64,000 nucleotides of DNA. Origin: an uncultured Saprospiraceae bacterium (lineage in GTDB: Bacteria > Bacteroidota > Bacteroidia > Chitinophagales > Saprospiraceae). The stretch spans positions 62,001 to 126,000 of the forward strand of contig CALGAW010000027.1 in the NCBI GenBank assembly GCA_937959115.1. Direction: 5' to 3'. The position numbers and the translations under genes are program-made. Shown piece after piece: positions 19,790 to 29,415 of this stretch; positions within the stretch are counted from its first letter, which is position 1; every line of letters begins with the position of its first letter. The notes beneath the pieces were generated by a model. That model searched no databases. It had not been told where the DNA came from and was given only the letters and a program-made list of their open reading frames with translations.

Positions 19790-21337
19790 ATGTCGAAGTT
19801 TCTCACCGTTTTTTTTCTTCTCTTTTTTATTATTAATACGAATGCTCAACACAAAACGAATTGGCATTTGATGGACGCTCAAAAAGATGGAGTGCAAGGT
19901 ATATCACTCTACGAGGCTCAAATGTTTGCCAAAAACAGAGCTCCCAGAAAAGAGATCATTGTTGCTGTATTAGACTCAGGTGTAGATATTGAACACGAAG
20001 ACCTGGATGCCCGCATCTGGATCAATGAAGACGAAACACCCAACAATGGAATTGATGATGACAAGAATGGCTACATCGATGACACGCATGGCTGGAACTT
20101 CCTAGGAAACGCCAATGGAGAAGTCGTGATCGGAGATAATTTGGAATTCGTGCGTATCATTTCAAAACTAGAGAAAAAAGCCTCAAGGACGTCTAGTGAA
20201 CAAGCTATGCTTGATAAACTCAAAAAGAAACATGATAAGGAGTACAAAATGGCTTCCGAGTCCTATGCAAACTTAAGCGGGATTGCTGAAATTGTAGAAG
20301 GAGTTCACCTAATACTCACAGAAGCAACTGGTACAGAGCACTACACAGAAGCAGATGTCAAGAAACTCGATGAATCTGATAATAAAAAAATTGCTGCCGC
20401 TAAGCTGATTTATGCAGACCTAGGAAAACAAGGCGCTTCTCCTTACGACCTTATCGAGGCAACTGAGTACTTTGGCAACCAGGTCAACTTCCACCTAAAC
20501 AAAGATCTAGATTCTAGAAAACTGATTGGAGATGATCCTGCAAATTTCAGAGAAACTGGCTACGGCAACAACATCGTCAACCCAGAAGACTCAGACCATG
20601 GCACACACGTAGCAGGCATCATCGCTGCGATAAAGGGCAATCTGAAAGGAGCAGACGGTATTTCTGACTTTGTTAAAATCATGGCAGTTCGAGTAGTCCC
20701 TAATGGAGATGAGCACGACAAAGATGTTGCAAACGGTATCCGATATGCTGTAGACAATGGAGCAAATATCATCAACATGAGTTTTGGCAAAGCGTATTCT
20801 CCTAATGAAAGTGAAGTGGCGGCTGCCATTCGCTATGCTGGTGACAAGGGCGTTCTTTTAGTCCATGCAGCGGGCAATGACAATTCAAACAACGACAAAT
20901 CGGATAACTTCCCCCGTGATGCTGCACCCGGTTCACCCTCTTTACCTTATTGGGTGGAAGTAGGCGCTAGCGATGAAACAAACAACGCTAAACTACCTGC
21001 TGAATTTAGTAATTATGGGCGCAAGACGGTTGACATTTTTGCTCCTGGTGTTCAAATTGAGTCAACAACACCTTATAACACTTATGAGAAACAAGACGGT
21101 ACAAGTATGGCCTCGCCTGTTGTGTCTGGAGTAGCAGCATTTGTATGGAGCTATCACCCAGAACTGACCGCAGTACAGTTGAAAGACATATTGATGAAGT
21201 CATCTGTGAGCTTCAAAAACACCAAAGTAAACGTGCCAGGAAGTATTCGCAGCAAAAAATTCAAAAAGCTTTGTGTTTCAAGTGGCGTCGTAAATGCTTT
21301 GGAAGCATTAAAGATGGCTCAAGGGTACGGAAGGTAA
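19790..21337 (+). CDS. Secreted S8 family (subtilisin-like) serine protease
   Basis: The ATG at 19790 gives 515 residues with a signal peptide MSKFLTVFFLLFFIINTNAQ; an upstream in-frame start at 19757 would spoil it. The catalytic triad is complete: Asp in VAVLDSGVD (about residue 62), His in DHGTHVAGI (about 270) and Ser in DGTSMASPVVSG (about 440). The oxyanion Asn lies in HAAGNDN. An insert of roughly 170 residues, charged and helix-prone, separates the Asp and His motifs. Such inserts occur in a Bacteroidota subgroup of subtilases. No T9SS C-terminal domain is visible, so the product is probably periplasmic or exported by another route. Confidence 0.92.
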   Translation: MSKFLTVFFLLFFIINTNAQHKTNWHLMDAQKDGVQGISLYEAQMFAKNRAPRKEIIVAVLDSGVDIEHEDLDARIWINEDETPNNGIDDDKNGYIDDTHGWNFLGNANGEVVIGDNLEFVRIISKLEKKASRTSSEQAMLDKLKKKHDKEYKMASESYANLSGIAEIVEGVHLILTEATGTEHYTEADVKKLDESDNKKIAAAKLIYADLGKQGASPYDLIEATEYFGNQVNFHLNKDLDSRKLIGDDPANFRETGYGNNIVNPEDSDHGTHVAGIIAAIKGNLKGADGISDFVKIMAVRVVPNGDEHDKDVANGIRYAVDNGANIINMSFGKAYSPNESEVAAAIRYAGDKGVLLVHAAGNDNSNNDKSDNFPRDAAPGSPSLPYWVEVGASDETNNAKLPAEFSNYGRKTVDIFAPGVQIESTTPYNTYEKQDGTSMASPVVSGVAAFVWSYHPELTAVQLKDILMKSSVSFKNTKVNVPGSIRSKKFKKLCVSSGVVNALEALKMAQGYGR

Positions 21338-21729
21338 TTAAATAAATCATATTAGAATGCGTAAGCATGTGCTCGTGAAGTTCAACGTCTTCCGAATATA
21401 ATTCCATAGAGGTGGTATTTAACGATTAATCTACGCTCAAATTTATGTAGGAAATGAAATACTATTCTGATATGATCTTTTACCACAATCTTACCCAATT
21501 TCATACTGAAAATAAATAAATCTACGACTTTAAATTTCATAGACCCCCTAGTGTTTAGTAGAGTATAGCTCGATTTTAGTAATACCTGAAACTTAACTGA
21601 AGCACTATAAAAGATCATGAAAATTTCGTATTTTTGTGATGAGAATATCCCCCATTATTATATTAGTAAGGAATTCTTACTCGCCTTTTTTATGCTTGAA
21701 AAATATTGTTAAACCTAAAATTCTCTAAA
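21338..21729. other. Intergenic region, no convincing gene
   Basis: About 390 nt. A 78-codon minus-strand frame (21382-21618) lacks family resemblance. TATTTTTG at 21629-21636 matches the TAnnTTTG promoter box. AGTAAG-GAATT-CTTACT followed by CGCCTTTTTT near 21666-21690 could be a small hairpin/terminator in the leader of the next gene. Confidence 0.4.
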
Positions 21730-22419
21730 ATGAAGAATCTAAAAGTGTATTCAGCACTCTTCGTTTCTGTTCTTCTGTTTAGCCAAAGTGTATTTGCGCA
21801 AAACTTGAAGATTCAGAATGATCGAAGTTTGAAATCCGAAAAACGTATCGAAGCAAAAACCAATGCAACGATTCAAAACCAAAGTAAAACGTTAGAATTA
21901 GAAAAAAGAAATACTGAATCTTCAGTAAAACAAAGTGCTTCTTCTGAAATCACTCCAACCATTGATAATGGAGCTACGATTTCAAATGCAACCATCATCA
22001 ATAATAAAGTTTCTGCTTCAGAAAAAACAATTGATGTGAGCCCTACTTCTAAGACTCCTCTTATGAAAAATGAAACAACAGGTAGCACTTCTTTAATCAA
22101 AGTAAAATCAGTTGGACAACCTAATGCTTTAAAAGCTAAAGAGTCTGTTTCTTATGATAAACAAAAAACGACTGCTCAACCTACCAATGTTTCAATGGGG
22201 CAGAGCACTGCTGATAAAGCTGATCTTTTTCATGGTGATTCTAAGATCAAGTCTGAACTAAAAAGTACAGATGTTGCTCTTTACAAGGAATACCTTAAAG
22301 AAAGACAAACGATTGCATCTGTTCTAAACAGAGTAACTGCCAACGCCTTTAAGAACGGTGCTGAGCGATCAAAATATACTCAACTGCTTAATTCTTACAA
22401 GCAGAAGTATAACTTTTAA
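21730..22419 (+). CDS. Secreted low-complexity protein of unknown function
   Basis: 229 residues from the ATG at 21730; an upstream TTG at 21706 is in frame but unlikely. The signal peptide is MKNLKVYSALFVSVLLFSQS with cleavage after VFA. The mature part is rich in Ser, Thr, Lys, Asn and Gln and looks disordered to about residue 170. The last 55 residues look helical (ALYKEYLKERQTIASVLNRV...). No family is recognised and no Cys occurs in the mature chain, unlike its neighbours. It ends 20 nt before the 22440 gene and is probably cotranscribed with it, so a role in export or assembly of that protein is conceivable (inference). Confidence 0.65.
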   Translation: MKNLKVYSALFVSVLLFSQSVFAQNLKIQNDRSLKSEKRIEAKTNATIQNQSKTLELEKRNTESSVKQSASSEITPTIDNGATISNATIINNKVSASEKTIDVSPTSKTPLMKNETTGSTSLIKVKSVGQPNALKAKESVSYDKQKTTAQPTNVSMGQSTADKADLFHGDSKIKSELKSTDVALYKEYLKERQTIASVLNRVTANAFKNGAERSKYTQLLNSYKQKYNF

Positions 22420-22439
22420 AACCAACTCAAATTCATATC

Positions 22440-25400
22440 ATGAAAAGAATATTCACTCTAATCATACTTTTAATGGCGGTTTGCAGTTTCTCTTTTGCAG
22501 AAACCTGTGTTACCACCTATTCTGGTGCTATAGCGTCAGACGGAACTGGCGCTCCAGGAGCACCAGTTATTGCCGACCTTACTACAGGTTGTGGTTGTGG
22601 AACAATTAACTCCATTACAATCACATTTGCTGATCTTGTTCTAAACTGTAATTCTTGGTTCCTATATGATGTAACATATGATGGAACAGGAGGAACAACA
22701 CTAACTGGCGTTTGTGATGCGGATATAACTAATTTATCCTTGCCAATAGATGCTACATCCATTACACTAGTACAATATGACTGCTGCGGTGACGGATTGG
22801 CTGACAATGTTACCATATCGTTTGACGTAACATTCGACTTTACGGATGACGGCACTTGCCCAACTGGTGCTCCGACATCTTGTATTACTCCAACTCCTGT
22901 TTGTACAGATCAAGGATTAGTCTTTGCTGCATCAACAGATCAGCCAGATGCAAGTACAACAAATCCAAACGTTAATTATGGATGTCAAATAACTCAACCA
23001 AACCCAGAATGGTTTTATCTGCAAGTTGCTGCTGGAGGAACACTTGACATTGATGTCAATAACTCAAACGGTAACGACATTGACTGGGCGGCTTGGGGAC
23101 CATTTACCTCATTTACTGAGTTAACAACTAATTGCTCATCAGGAGCATTGCCGTTCAATTTACCAATTGATTGTGATTACACTACAGCCACCTCAGGAGT
23201 GATTTCCTTGGGAACGGTTAGTGCTGGAGATGTTTATGCAGTCTTAGTAAACAATTTCGACAATACTGCTACAAATATTAGCTTAGCTACTTCAACAGCG
23301 AGTACTGCTTCTACTGATTGCTCTATCGTAGGCGGTGGAGGTACAAACTGTGCGGCTACATGTGCAGACGCAGCTTCAAATGGATGTAACCTATATGTTA
23401 CTCCAACAGACACACCTCCAACTTCTTACGCAGAAATTCTTGCCGGCGGTGGTGAATCATGTCTAGCACCTGCTGTAGATGTTTCAGCAGCACCTGTCAC
23501 AGTAGTACAATGCTTTAACTATACGCACAATACACCAGGATCATCTGAAATTTCATTTCTTTCAGGTGTTTCAATGACTGAGTTTAATGATACTGATGGA
23601 ATAAGTGAATGTGACTTCACTATTGATCAAGTTGAGTTATTTGATGCAGCTTGTAATTCACTAGGATTTGGTGGACAATGGACTGGCGTTCCTCAAGGAG
23701 CAACATTTACTGTCTGTGTATCTGTGACTGCTGAAAATGGTGCTACTGCTGAAGGTAATTGTTTCTTAAATTGTCTAGCACATGCCGTTACTCCAATTAC
23801 TGCTACTGGTACTGAATGTGCTGCAACTTGTACTGACGCATCGACCAATGCTTGTAATGTATATATTGCTCCAGTAGACACACCTCCTACTAGCTATATA
23901 GATATTCAGAATGGTGGTGGTGAAGCTTGTTTCTTAAGCCCAATTGATGTTTCAACAGCTGCAGCTTCTGTAACACAATGCTTTAACTATACGCATAGTA
24001 CACCTGGATCAAGTGAATTCAATGTTTTAATAGGACTTTCAGTTCTCGAAACAAATGATACGAATAATACTAATGATTGTAATTCTTCAATCGATCAAGT
24101 TGAAATTTTTGACATAAATTGTGTCTCACTAGGGACTGGAGGCGTCGTAACAGGTGTTCCACAAGGAGCTACTTATACAATTTGTGTAACTGCTTCAGCT
24201 GATAATGGAACTGCTGAAGGTGACTGTATCTTTCAGTGTCTTGCGAATTCTATTACACCAATTACATCTAGTACTGGAGATTGTGCAGCGACTTGTGCTG
24301 ATGCCTCTACAAACACTTGCAACCACTATGAAACTGCAGTAGACACACCAGTTACTAGTTATACTGAAATCCAAAATGGTGGTGGTGAATCTTGTCTTAC
24401 TAACCCTATTGACGTTACAAACGGTCCAGCATCTGTTACACACTGCTTTACTTATACACATACTGCTGCAGGCACTGATGGTGTTGGGTTCCTTTCTGGC
24501 CTTTCAGTTAGTGAATTTAATGATACCAACGGTACTAACGACTGTGTTACTTCAATAGATTCTATTGAGGTTTTTGACCTAGCTACCTGTACAAGTTTAG
24601 GTGTTGGTGCCCAAGGAGCTATATTGAGTCCAATTTCTATTGGTGATCAATTTACGATTTGTGTGACTGGTACTGCGAGCAATGGAACAGCTGAAGGTAA
24701 CTGCTCATTTGATTGTATGGCACATTCAGTAACACCAGTATCTTCTACTGCTGTTGACTGTGCTGCTAACTGTGCTGCTGTAGACACTACTGCTTGTAAT
24801 GTATTTGTCACAGCTTCTGATACACCTCCTACTACTTATGGAGAAATTCAGACGGGTGGTGGTGAATCTTGTTTCAGTGCACCAATTGATGTTTCTACAA
24901 CAGCTGCTACTGTTACCCAGTGTTTTGAATACACACACAATACACCAGGTTCTAGTGTATTTACTGTTTTGTCTGGTGCATCTATCACGGAAAACAATGA
25001 TACTAACGGAACGAATGATTGTGGTTTTACAATTGATCAGATTGAGTTTTTTGATTCAGGATGTAATTCACTCGGAACAGGCGGTGGACTTACTAGCGCA
25101 GTGCAAGGTGTAACCTACACAATTTGTGTCACTACAACAGCCAACAATGGTACAGCTGAAGGAAATTGTTCTTTCGATTGTTTAGCACACGCTGTGACTC
25201 CTATTACTGCTGTTTGTGATGAGACTTATGCATTCTCTGTTGATGATGTTTGTAGCGATGAGGCAGTTAGTTTCACTCAGAATGCAGGCTGTGATGCTGG
25301 ACCTGGAACCATTGATCTTGACTTTTACATATATGCTCCAGGAGGAGCTGTTGTAGAAGCACCTGCTGGCTATGATCCATTTCAAGGTGGAACATTTGAC

Positions 25401-27230
25401 ACGAACTATCCTATTTCAGATACAGATTTGATTAATATTGGAGGAGTTGGACCAGGTTGGGGAGGAACAATTTGTGATGACTTATTAGATATAGTCAACA
25501 TTACAAACCGAGGCTGCGGTCCTGTTACTGCTTCTTTCTTTGTTCTTCCATGGGATCGTGAATATGACACTGATATCGACAGTACATTTGGAGAATACAA
25601 TACATTATCCTGCGCCGTACAACGTTATGATGTGGTTGTGTATCCTTCTTCTTTAAGAACTGAAGTAACGAATGACGGAAGCACCTGTGGCCTTCCACAA
25701 ATTACACTTTTAGCTGCGGACAGTACAGTATGTGAAACGCTAACCGGTTCTCAATGTAGTGCTGATGGTGACGCCTTCAATTATGATTTTGGCCCAACAG
25801 CTACTGCGACTGCATTGTCAAATGCTCCAACAGCATGTGCCTTACCTGCTTTGACAGGAACGATTAATTGTTCAGGTTGTACTGGTCCTCAGGATTGTGC
25901 TACACTTGTTGGAAACGGAACAGATATCTGCTTAGTGATTGTAGATGGATCTGGAAACTTAGATCCTAATCATCCATTATCTTCACAGGATTGTGACAAT
26001 GGTGGTGTGGACAACTATACTGAATGCTTAAGCGGCGAAGACCCAAGCGATCCTGCTGATGACTGTACAACTGCAGCTGATGAATCATTGGATATTTGTG
26101 CTTTGATTAGCGCTACTGGTTCTGGTAACCTAATCATATCAGGTGTTGGAGATGGACCACTAACAGGTGGTACACCAAAATTTGTTGAGCTATATGTCGT
26201 CAACAACATCGCTGACCTAAGTGTTTATGGACTGGAATCAGCCAATAATGGTGGTGGTACTTCAGGGGTAGAGTTTACCTTCCCTGCTGCTGCAGCTACT
26301 GCGGGTTCTTATATTTATGTTGCGACCTCAACTTTAGAATTCAATGATTGGTTTGGGTTTATGCCAGACTACACTTCTATTTCTGCAGTGAATGTCAATG
26401 GTGACGATGCTGTCGTTCTTTATGAGAACAGTGTGATCGTTGATGTCGTTGGCGATATCAATGTAGATGGTACTGGAACCTCATGGGAATATACAAATGG
26501 ATTTGCTTACCGAAACAGCAATACTGGCCCTTCTGCAACATTTGTAACAAGCGAATGGACATTTAGCGGAATTGATGCTTGGGTTGGTGAAACGGACAAT
26601 GCAAGTGCTGTTGCCCCGTTCCCTACAGGCACCTTCACTGCTGCTTCTGGTGGTGGCAATTTGCTTGGAGCTGCAGACTGTGACGGTGACGGTGTTACCA
26701 ATGCAGATGAATGTGCAGATAGTACTGATCCTTTAGATCCTTGTTCATATGAAGACTTGAGTATTACAGGTCCAGTTACTGCTGATCAGACGAGCTGTGC
26801 TTGTCCTGATTTATCACCAATCTTAAATCTATTGCCGAATAATATTTCTGGTGCTTCAAACATCAATATTGTTGCTGAGATTGTAGAACTTGGTGGTGCA
26901 GACACGGATGGGTCTACGATTAAAGTTAGACTTCCTTCTGATCCAAGATTTTCCTTTACTTACGATCCTACATTAATGAATATCGGATTCAATCCTGTTC
27001 AAAATGCAGATTGGACTTATACTGGTAATAACGGTGTCGTTCACGAGTTTACTTACAACCCTGCAGTATTGGTAGCGAACGGAAGAACAGCTTTTGGTTA
27101 TGTCGGTGTATATGATCCACAAGCGACTGATGGACAAACAACCTTAACGGTTACAATTGTTCCTCTTAGTGGTGGTGAGTGTGTGTTTACAAATAACACA
27201 GATGCTGAGACATTGATCTACTTTGATTAA
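22440..27230 (+). CDS. Giant secreted protein: four 155-residue Cys-rich repeats, lamin-tail domain, shared C-terminal module
   Basis: 1596 residues with signal peptide MKRIFTLIILLMAVCSFSFA. Residues about 155-290 resemble the Bacteroidota domain with the NPEWFYLQV...DIDWAAWGPF pattern. Residues about 302-925 are four repeats of about 155 residues, each starting CAA(T/N)CA and containing DTPPTSYxEIxxGGGESC and CFxYTHxTPGSS. One DCDNGG unit lies near 1180. Residues about 1219-1400 resemble a lamin-tail domain (SGVGDGP...FVELYV, then YIYVATS, GDDAVVLYE, WEYTNGFAYR). A canonical DCDGDGVTNADEC loop (about 1415) and the shared C-terminal module (about 1454-1596) end it. Lamin-tail domains are common in secreted nucleases and surface proteins; no nuclease domain is present here. 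Confidence 0.85.
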   Translation: MKRIFTLIILLMAVCSFSFAETCVTTYSGAIASDGTGAPGAPVIADLTTGCGCGTINSITITFADLVLNCNSWFLYDVTYDGTGGTTLTGVCDADITNLSLPIDATSITLVQYDCCGDGLADNVTISFDVTFDFTDDGTCPTGAPTSCITPTPVCTDQGLVFAASTDQPDASTTNPNVNYGCQITQPNPEWFYLQVAAGGTLDIDVNNSNGNDIDWAAWGPFTSFTELTTNCSSGALPFNLPIDCDYTTATSGVISLGTVSAGDVYAVLVNNFDNTATNISLATSTASTASTDCSIVGGGGTNCAATCADAASNGCNLYVTPTDTPPTSYAEILAGGGESCLAPAVDVSAAPVTVVQCFNYTHNTPGSSEISFLSGVSMTEFNDTDGISECDFTIDQVELFDAACNSLGFGGQWTGVPQGATFTVCVSVTAENGATAEGNCFLNCLAHAVTPITATGTECAATCTDASTNACNVYIAPVDTPPTSYIDIQNGGGEACFLSPIDVSTAAASVTQCFNYTHSTPGSSEFNVLIGLSVLETNDTNNTNDCNSSIDQVEIFDINCVSLGTGGVVTGVPQGATYTICVTASADNGTAEGDCIFQCLANSITPITSSTGDCAATCADASTNTCNHYETAVDTPVTSYTEIQNGGGESCLTNPIDVTNGPASVTHCFTYTHTAAGTDGVGFLSGLSVSEFNDTNGTNDCVTSIDSIEVFDLATCTSLGVGAQGAILSPISIGDQFTICVTGTASNGTAEGNCSFDCMAHSVTPVSSTAVDCAANCAAVDTTACNVFVTASDTPPTTYGEIQTGGGESCFSAPIDVSTTAATVTQCFEYTHNTPGSSVFTVLSGASITENNDTNGTNDCGFTIDQIEFFDSGCNSLGTGGGLTSAVQGVTYTICVTTTANNGTAEGNCSFDCLAHAVTPITAVCDETYAFSVDDVCSDEAVSFTQNAGCDAGPGTIDLDFYIYAPGGAVVEAPAGYDPFQGGTFDTNYPISDTDLINIGGVGPGWGGTICDDLLDIVNITNRGCGPVTASFFVLPWDREYDTDIDSTFGEYNTLSCAVQRYDVVVYPSSLRTEVTNDGSTCGLPQITLLAADSTVCETLTGSQCSADGDAFNYDFGPTATATALSNAPTACALPALTGTINCSGCTGPQDCATLVGNGTDICLVIVDGSGNLDPNHPLSSQDCDNGGVDNYTECLSGEDPSDPADDCTTAADESLDICALISATGSGNLIISGVGDGPLTGGTPKFVELYVVNNIADLSVYGLESANNGGGTSGVEFTFPAAAATAGSYIYVATSTLEFNDWFGFMPDYTSISAVNVNGDDAVVLYENSVIVDVVGDINVDGTGTSWEYTNGFAYRNSNTGPSATFVTSEWTFSGIDAWVGETDNASAVAPFPTGTFTAASGGGNLLGAADCDGDGVTNADECADSTDPLDPCSYEDLSITGPVTADQTSCACPDLSPILNLLPNNISGASNINIVAEIVELGGADTDGSTIKVRLPSDPRFSFTYDPTLMNIGFNPVQNADWTYTGNNGVVHEFTYNPAVLVANGRTAFGYVGVYDPQATDGQTTLTVTIVPLSGGECVFTNNTDAETLIYFD
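23340..25215 (+). repeat. Four tandem coding repeats of about 470 bp
   Basis: Units begin near 23345, 23815, 24280 and 24765 and each encodes CAAxC, GGGE(S/A)C, CFxYTH, a DxCxxxIDxxExFD segment, and a closing EG(N/D)C-x-F-x-CxAxxxTPI. Their protein similarity is high and the spacing regular. Confidence 0.85.
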
Positions 27231-27252
27231 TCAATAACGAATTGAACTATAG

Positions 27253-27286
27253 AAAGACCGGATCTTGCGATTCGGTCTTTTTTTAT
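27253..27286 (+). terminator. Rho-independent terminator
   Basis: AAAGACCGGATC (27253-27264) pairs with GATTCGGTCTTT (27269-27280) through 12 bp with one G-T pair and a TTGC loop, then TTTTT. It ends the 22440 gene. Confidence 0.85.
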
Positions 27287-27343
27287 GCCACAACGATTCA
27301 ACCCGAATTATGCAAAGTAAAGATTACTCCTTAATTTTATCCT

Positions 27344-28393
27344 ATGGATTTACTAGAAGGAATTACCATCATTGATTTTACCCGATTATTACCTGGTCCA
27401 GTTACAACTCATATGCTTGCTCAAATGGGCGCAACAGTTATAAAAATAGAAAGCCCAAAAAGAAAAGACTATCTGCGCGATGGATGGTCCCAGATTGAAG
27501 GTGCAAGTGTATTTTTTCATCAGTTAAACCACAACAAAGAGCTGAGATCAATTGACTATAATACGTCCTCAGGATTAAAAGAGGTGATGAAACTAATCGA
27601 GACAGCTGATGTGATGATCGAACAATTTCGCCCTGGGGCAATGAATGCATGGGGACTTGGATACAAGCAAGTCAAAGCCATCAATCCAAGAATTGTGTAC
27701 GCTTCCATTTCTGGTTACGGGCAAGAAAGCTCATTGTCTTCAGAGGCAGGGCATGATGCAAATTACTTAGCCTACAGTGGACTGTTGAGTTTGTTTATTG
27801 ACGCGTCTGGCAAACCCAATATCCCTGCAGCGCAGGTCGCAGATGTATGTGGCTCTTACAGTGCACTCAGTGCGATTCAGGCAGCACTGATCAAGCGATT
27901 TAAGACGGATAAGGGTTGTCACCTTGATATTGCCTTATGTGATGCTGTAATGCCTTTACTCTCCTTGCCCTATGGATTGTATTCTAGTGGCCTTGATCAT
28001 CGCACATTTAACATCTTTAATGGATTTAATGCTGCTAATTATACTGTTTATCAGTGTTCAGATGGCCGTTGGCTAACTTTGGCAGCGCTTGAAATGAAAT
28101 TTTGGAGTATTTTCTGCGATTTGGTGAAGAAACCAGAATGGAAACGGAATGATGTCCTAGAGTTGATAGGGACCAACTTCCCTAAGGAAGAAATCAAGGC
28201 ATTATTCAAAACTAAAACAAGCGATGAATGGCTCGAACTGTTTTACGGACATGATACGTGTATAGCTCCAGTACTTGAATTAGAAGAGCTAGAAGAATAT
28301 TCCTATCATAAGGAAAGAGGTACATTCAATTCCTTTAAAACACAAGGAGGAAAACCACTAAAGACAATTGCTTTGCCATTTCGTATACTATAG
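27344..28393 (+). CDS. CaiB/BaiF family (class III) CoA-transferase, AMACR-like
   Basis: 349 residues. The N-terminus (LEGITIIDFTRLLPGPVTTHMLAQMGATVIKIE) is the hallmark of class III CoA-transferases and alpha-methylacyl-CoA racemases. Residues matching racemase active-site positions are present: the GHDANYLAYSG stretch (His near 145) and QVADVCG (Asp near 175). Members move CoA between acyl groups or epimerise 2-methylacyl-CoAs; the substrate cannot be told from sequence. It is cytosolic, with no signal peptide. The purine nucleoside phosphorylase gene follows 57 nt downstream but is metabolically unrelated. Confidence 0.88.
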   Translation: MDLLEGITIIDFTRLLPGPVTTHMLAQMGATVIKIESPKRKDYLRDGWSQIEGASVFFHQLNHNKELRSIDYNTSSGLKEVMKLIETADVMIEQFRPGAMNAWGLGYKQVKAINPRIVYASISGYGQESSLSSEAGHDANYLAYSGLLSLFIDASGKPNIPAAQVADVCGSYSALSAIQAALIKRFKTDKGCHLDIALCDAVMPLLSLPYGLYSSGLDHRTFNIFNGFNAANYTVYQCSDGRWLTLAALEMKFWSIFCDLVKKPEWKRNDVLELIGTNFPKEEIKALFKTKTSDEWLELFYGHDTCIAPVLELEELEEYSYHKERGTFNSFKTQGGKPLKTIALPFRIL

Positions 28394-28450
28394 TTACTTT
28401 GTGCTGATTCAACCAATACGCAATCCATACACGTTCAATTCTTAATTAAC

Positions 28451-29272
28451 ATGGAACTATTTGACCAACTACAAGAAACAGTAACCTTCATAAAACAACA
28501 CACCGCCTTTGAGCCAAAAACAGGAATCGTCCTGGGAACTGGCCTAGGAAATCTAACCTCTGAAATACAGGTCACTACAAGATTTCGTTATCAAGATCTC
28601 CCCCACTTTCCCACTTCAACAGTCGACAGTCATCAAGGTGAATTGATACTAGGCATGCTCAACAATCATCCAGTCGTAGTTATGGCAGGACGGTTTCATT
28701 ATTATGAAGGGTACTCGATGCAGCAAGTCACATTTCCAATTAGAGTGATGAAGTATTTAGGTGTTGAACAAGTATTCCTTTCCAATGCCGCAGGAGGAAT
28801 TCATCCCGAATTTGAGGCTGGAGATATTGCATTAGTGAAAGACCATATCAACTTGCAGCCCTCCAATCCATTGACTGGCTCAAACGACGAACGCATCGGA
28901 CCACGCTTCCCTGACTTACTGCATACGTATGATCTCAGTTTGAGATCTAAAGCCCTGACCTTTGCGAAAGCAAATAATATTCGATTGCACGAAGGTGTTT
29001 ATGTGTGTATTCCAGGCCCCAACCTTGAGACGCCCGCTGAATATCGCTACATGAACATTATTGGAGGTGATTTGGTCGGAATGTCTACCGTTCCAGAAGT
29101 CATTGTTGCAAGACATATGGATTTGCAAGTCTTAGTGTTGTCTGTTGTTACGAACAAGTGTTTTCCGATTGAAGAGTTAAGTGAAACAACCTTAGAAGGA
29201 GTGATAGAAGTCGCTGCTTTGGCAGAACCCAAAATGACTGCTATTATTAAGCATTTGCTTGTAAAAAGTTAA
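28451..29272 (+). CDS. punA: Purine nucleoside phosphorylase (inosine/guanosine type)
   Basis: 273 residues, the normal length of trimeric class I PNPs. Motifs in order: GIVLGTGLGNL (phosphate-binding loop), DSHQGEL, AGRFHYYEGYS, NAAGGI, GPNLETPAEYR, GxDLVGMSTVPEVIVARH and VVTNKC. The Asn of VVTN is the residue that gives preference for 6-oxopurines. The reaction is phosphorolysis of purine nucleosides to the base and ribose-1-phosphate, in cytosolic purine salvage. The start at 28451 aligns with the family N-terminus. Confidence 0.95.
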   Translation: MELFDQLQETVTFIKQHTAFEPKTGIVLGTGLGNLTSEIQVTTRFRYQDLPHFPTSTVDSHQGELILGMLNNHPVVVMAGRFHYYEGYSMQQVTFPIRVMKYLGVEQVFLSNAAGGIHPEFEAGDIALVKDHINLQPSNPLTGSNDERIGPRFPDLLHTYDLSLRSKALTFAKANNIRLHEGVYVCIPGPNLETPAEYRYMNIIGGDLVGMSTVPEVIVARHMDLQVLVLSVVTNKCFPIEELSETTLEGVIEVAALAEPKMTAIIKHLLVKS

Positions 29273-29415
29273 TCATTAATGAAAAATTACCAGTGCTTAA
29301 ACCAGTATAAATGCGTTGAGATGATTTTGACAAAATGAATGACACACAAGCTCATAAATGGTCAATAACAGCACTGACATATCAATTAACGGAACATATT
29401 CCTAATAAATCATTA

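Noticed and set aside
21382-21618. A 78-codon minus-strand frame in an intergenic gap
   Set aside because: No recognisable family, signal peptide or promoter, and the composition looks like AT-rich non-coding DNA.
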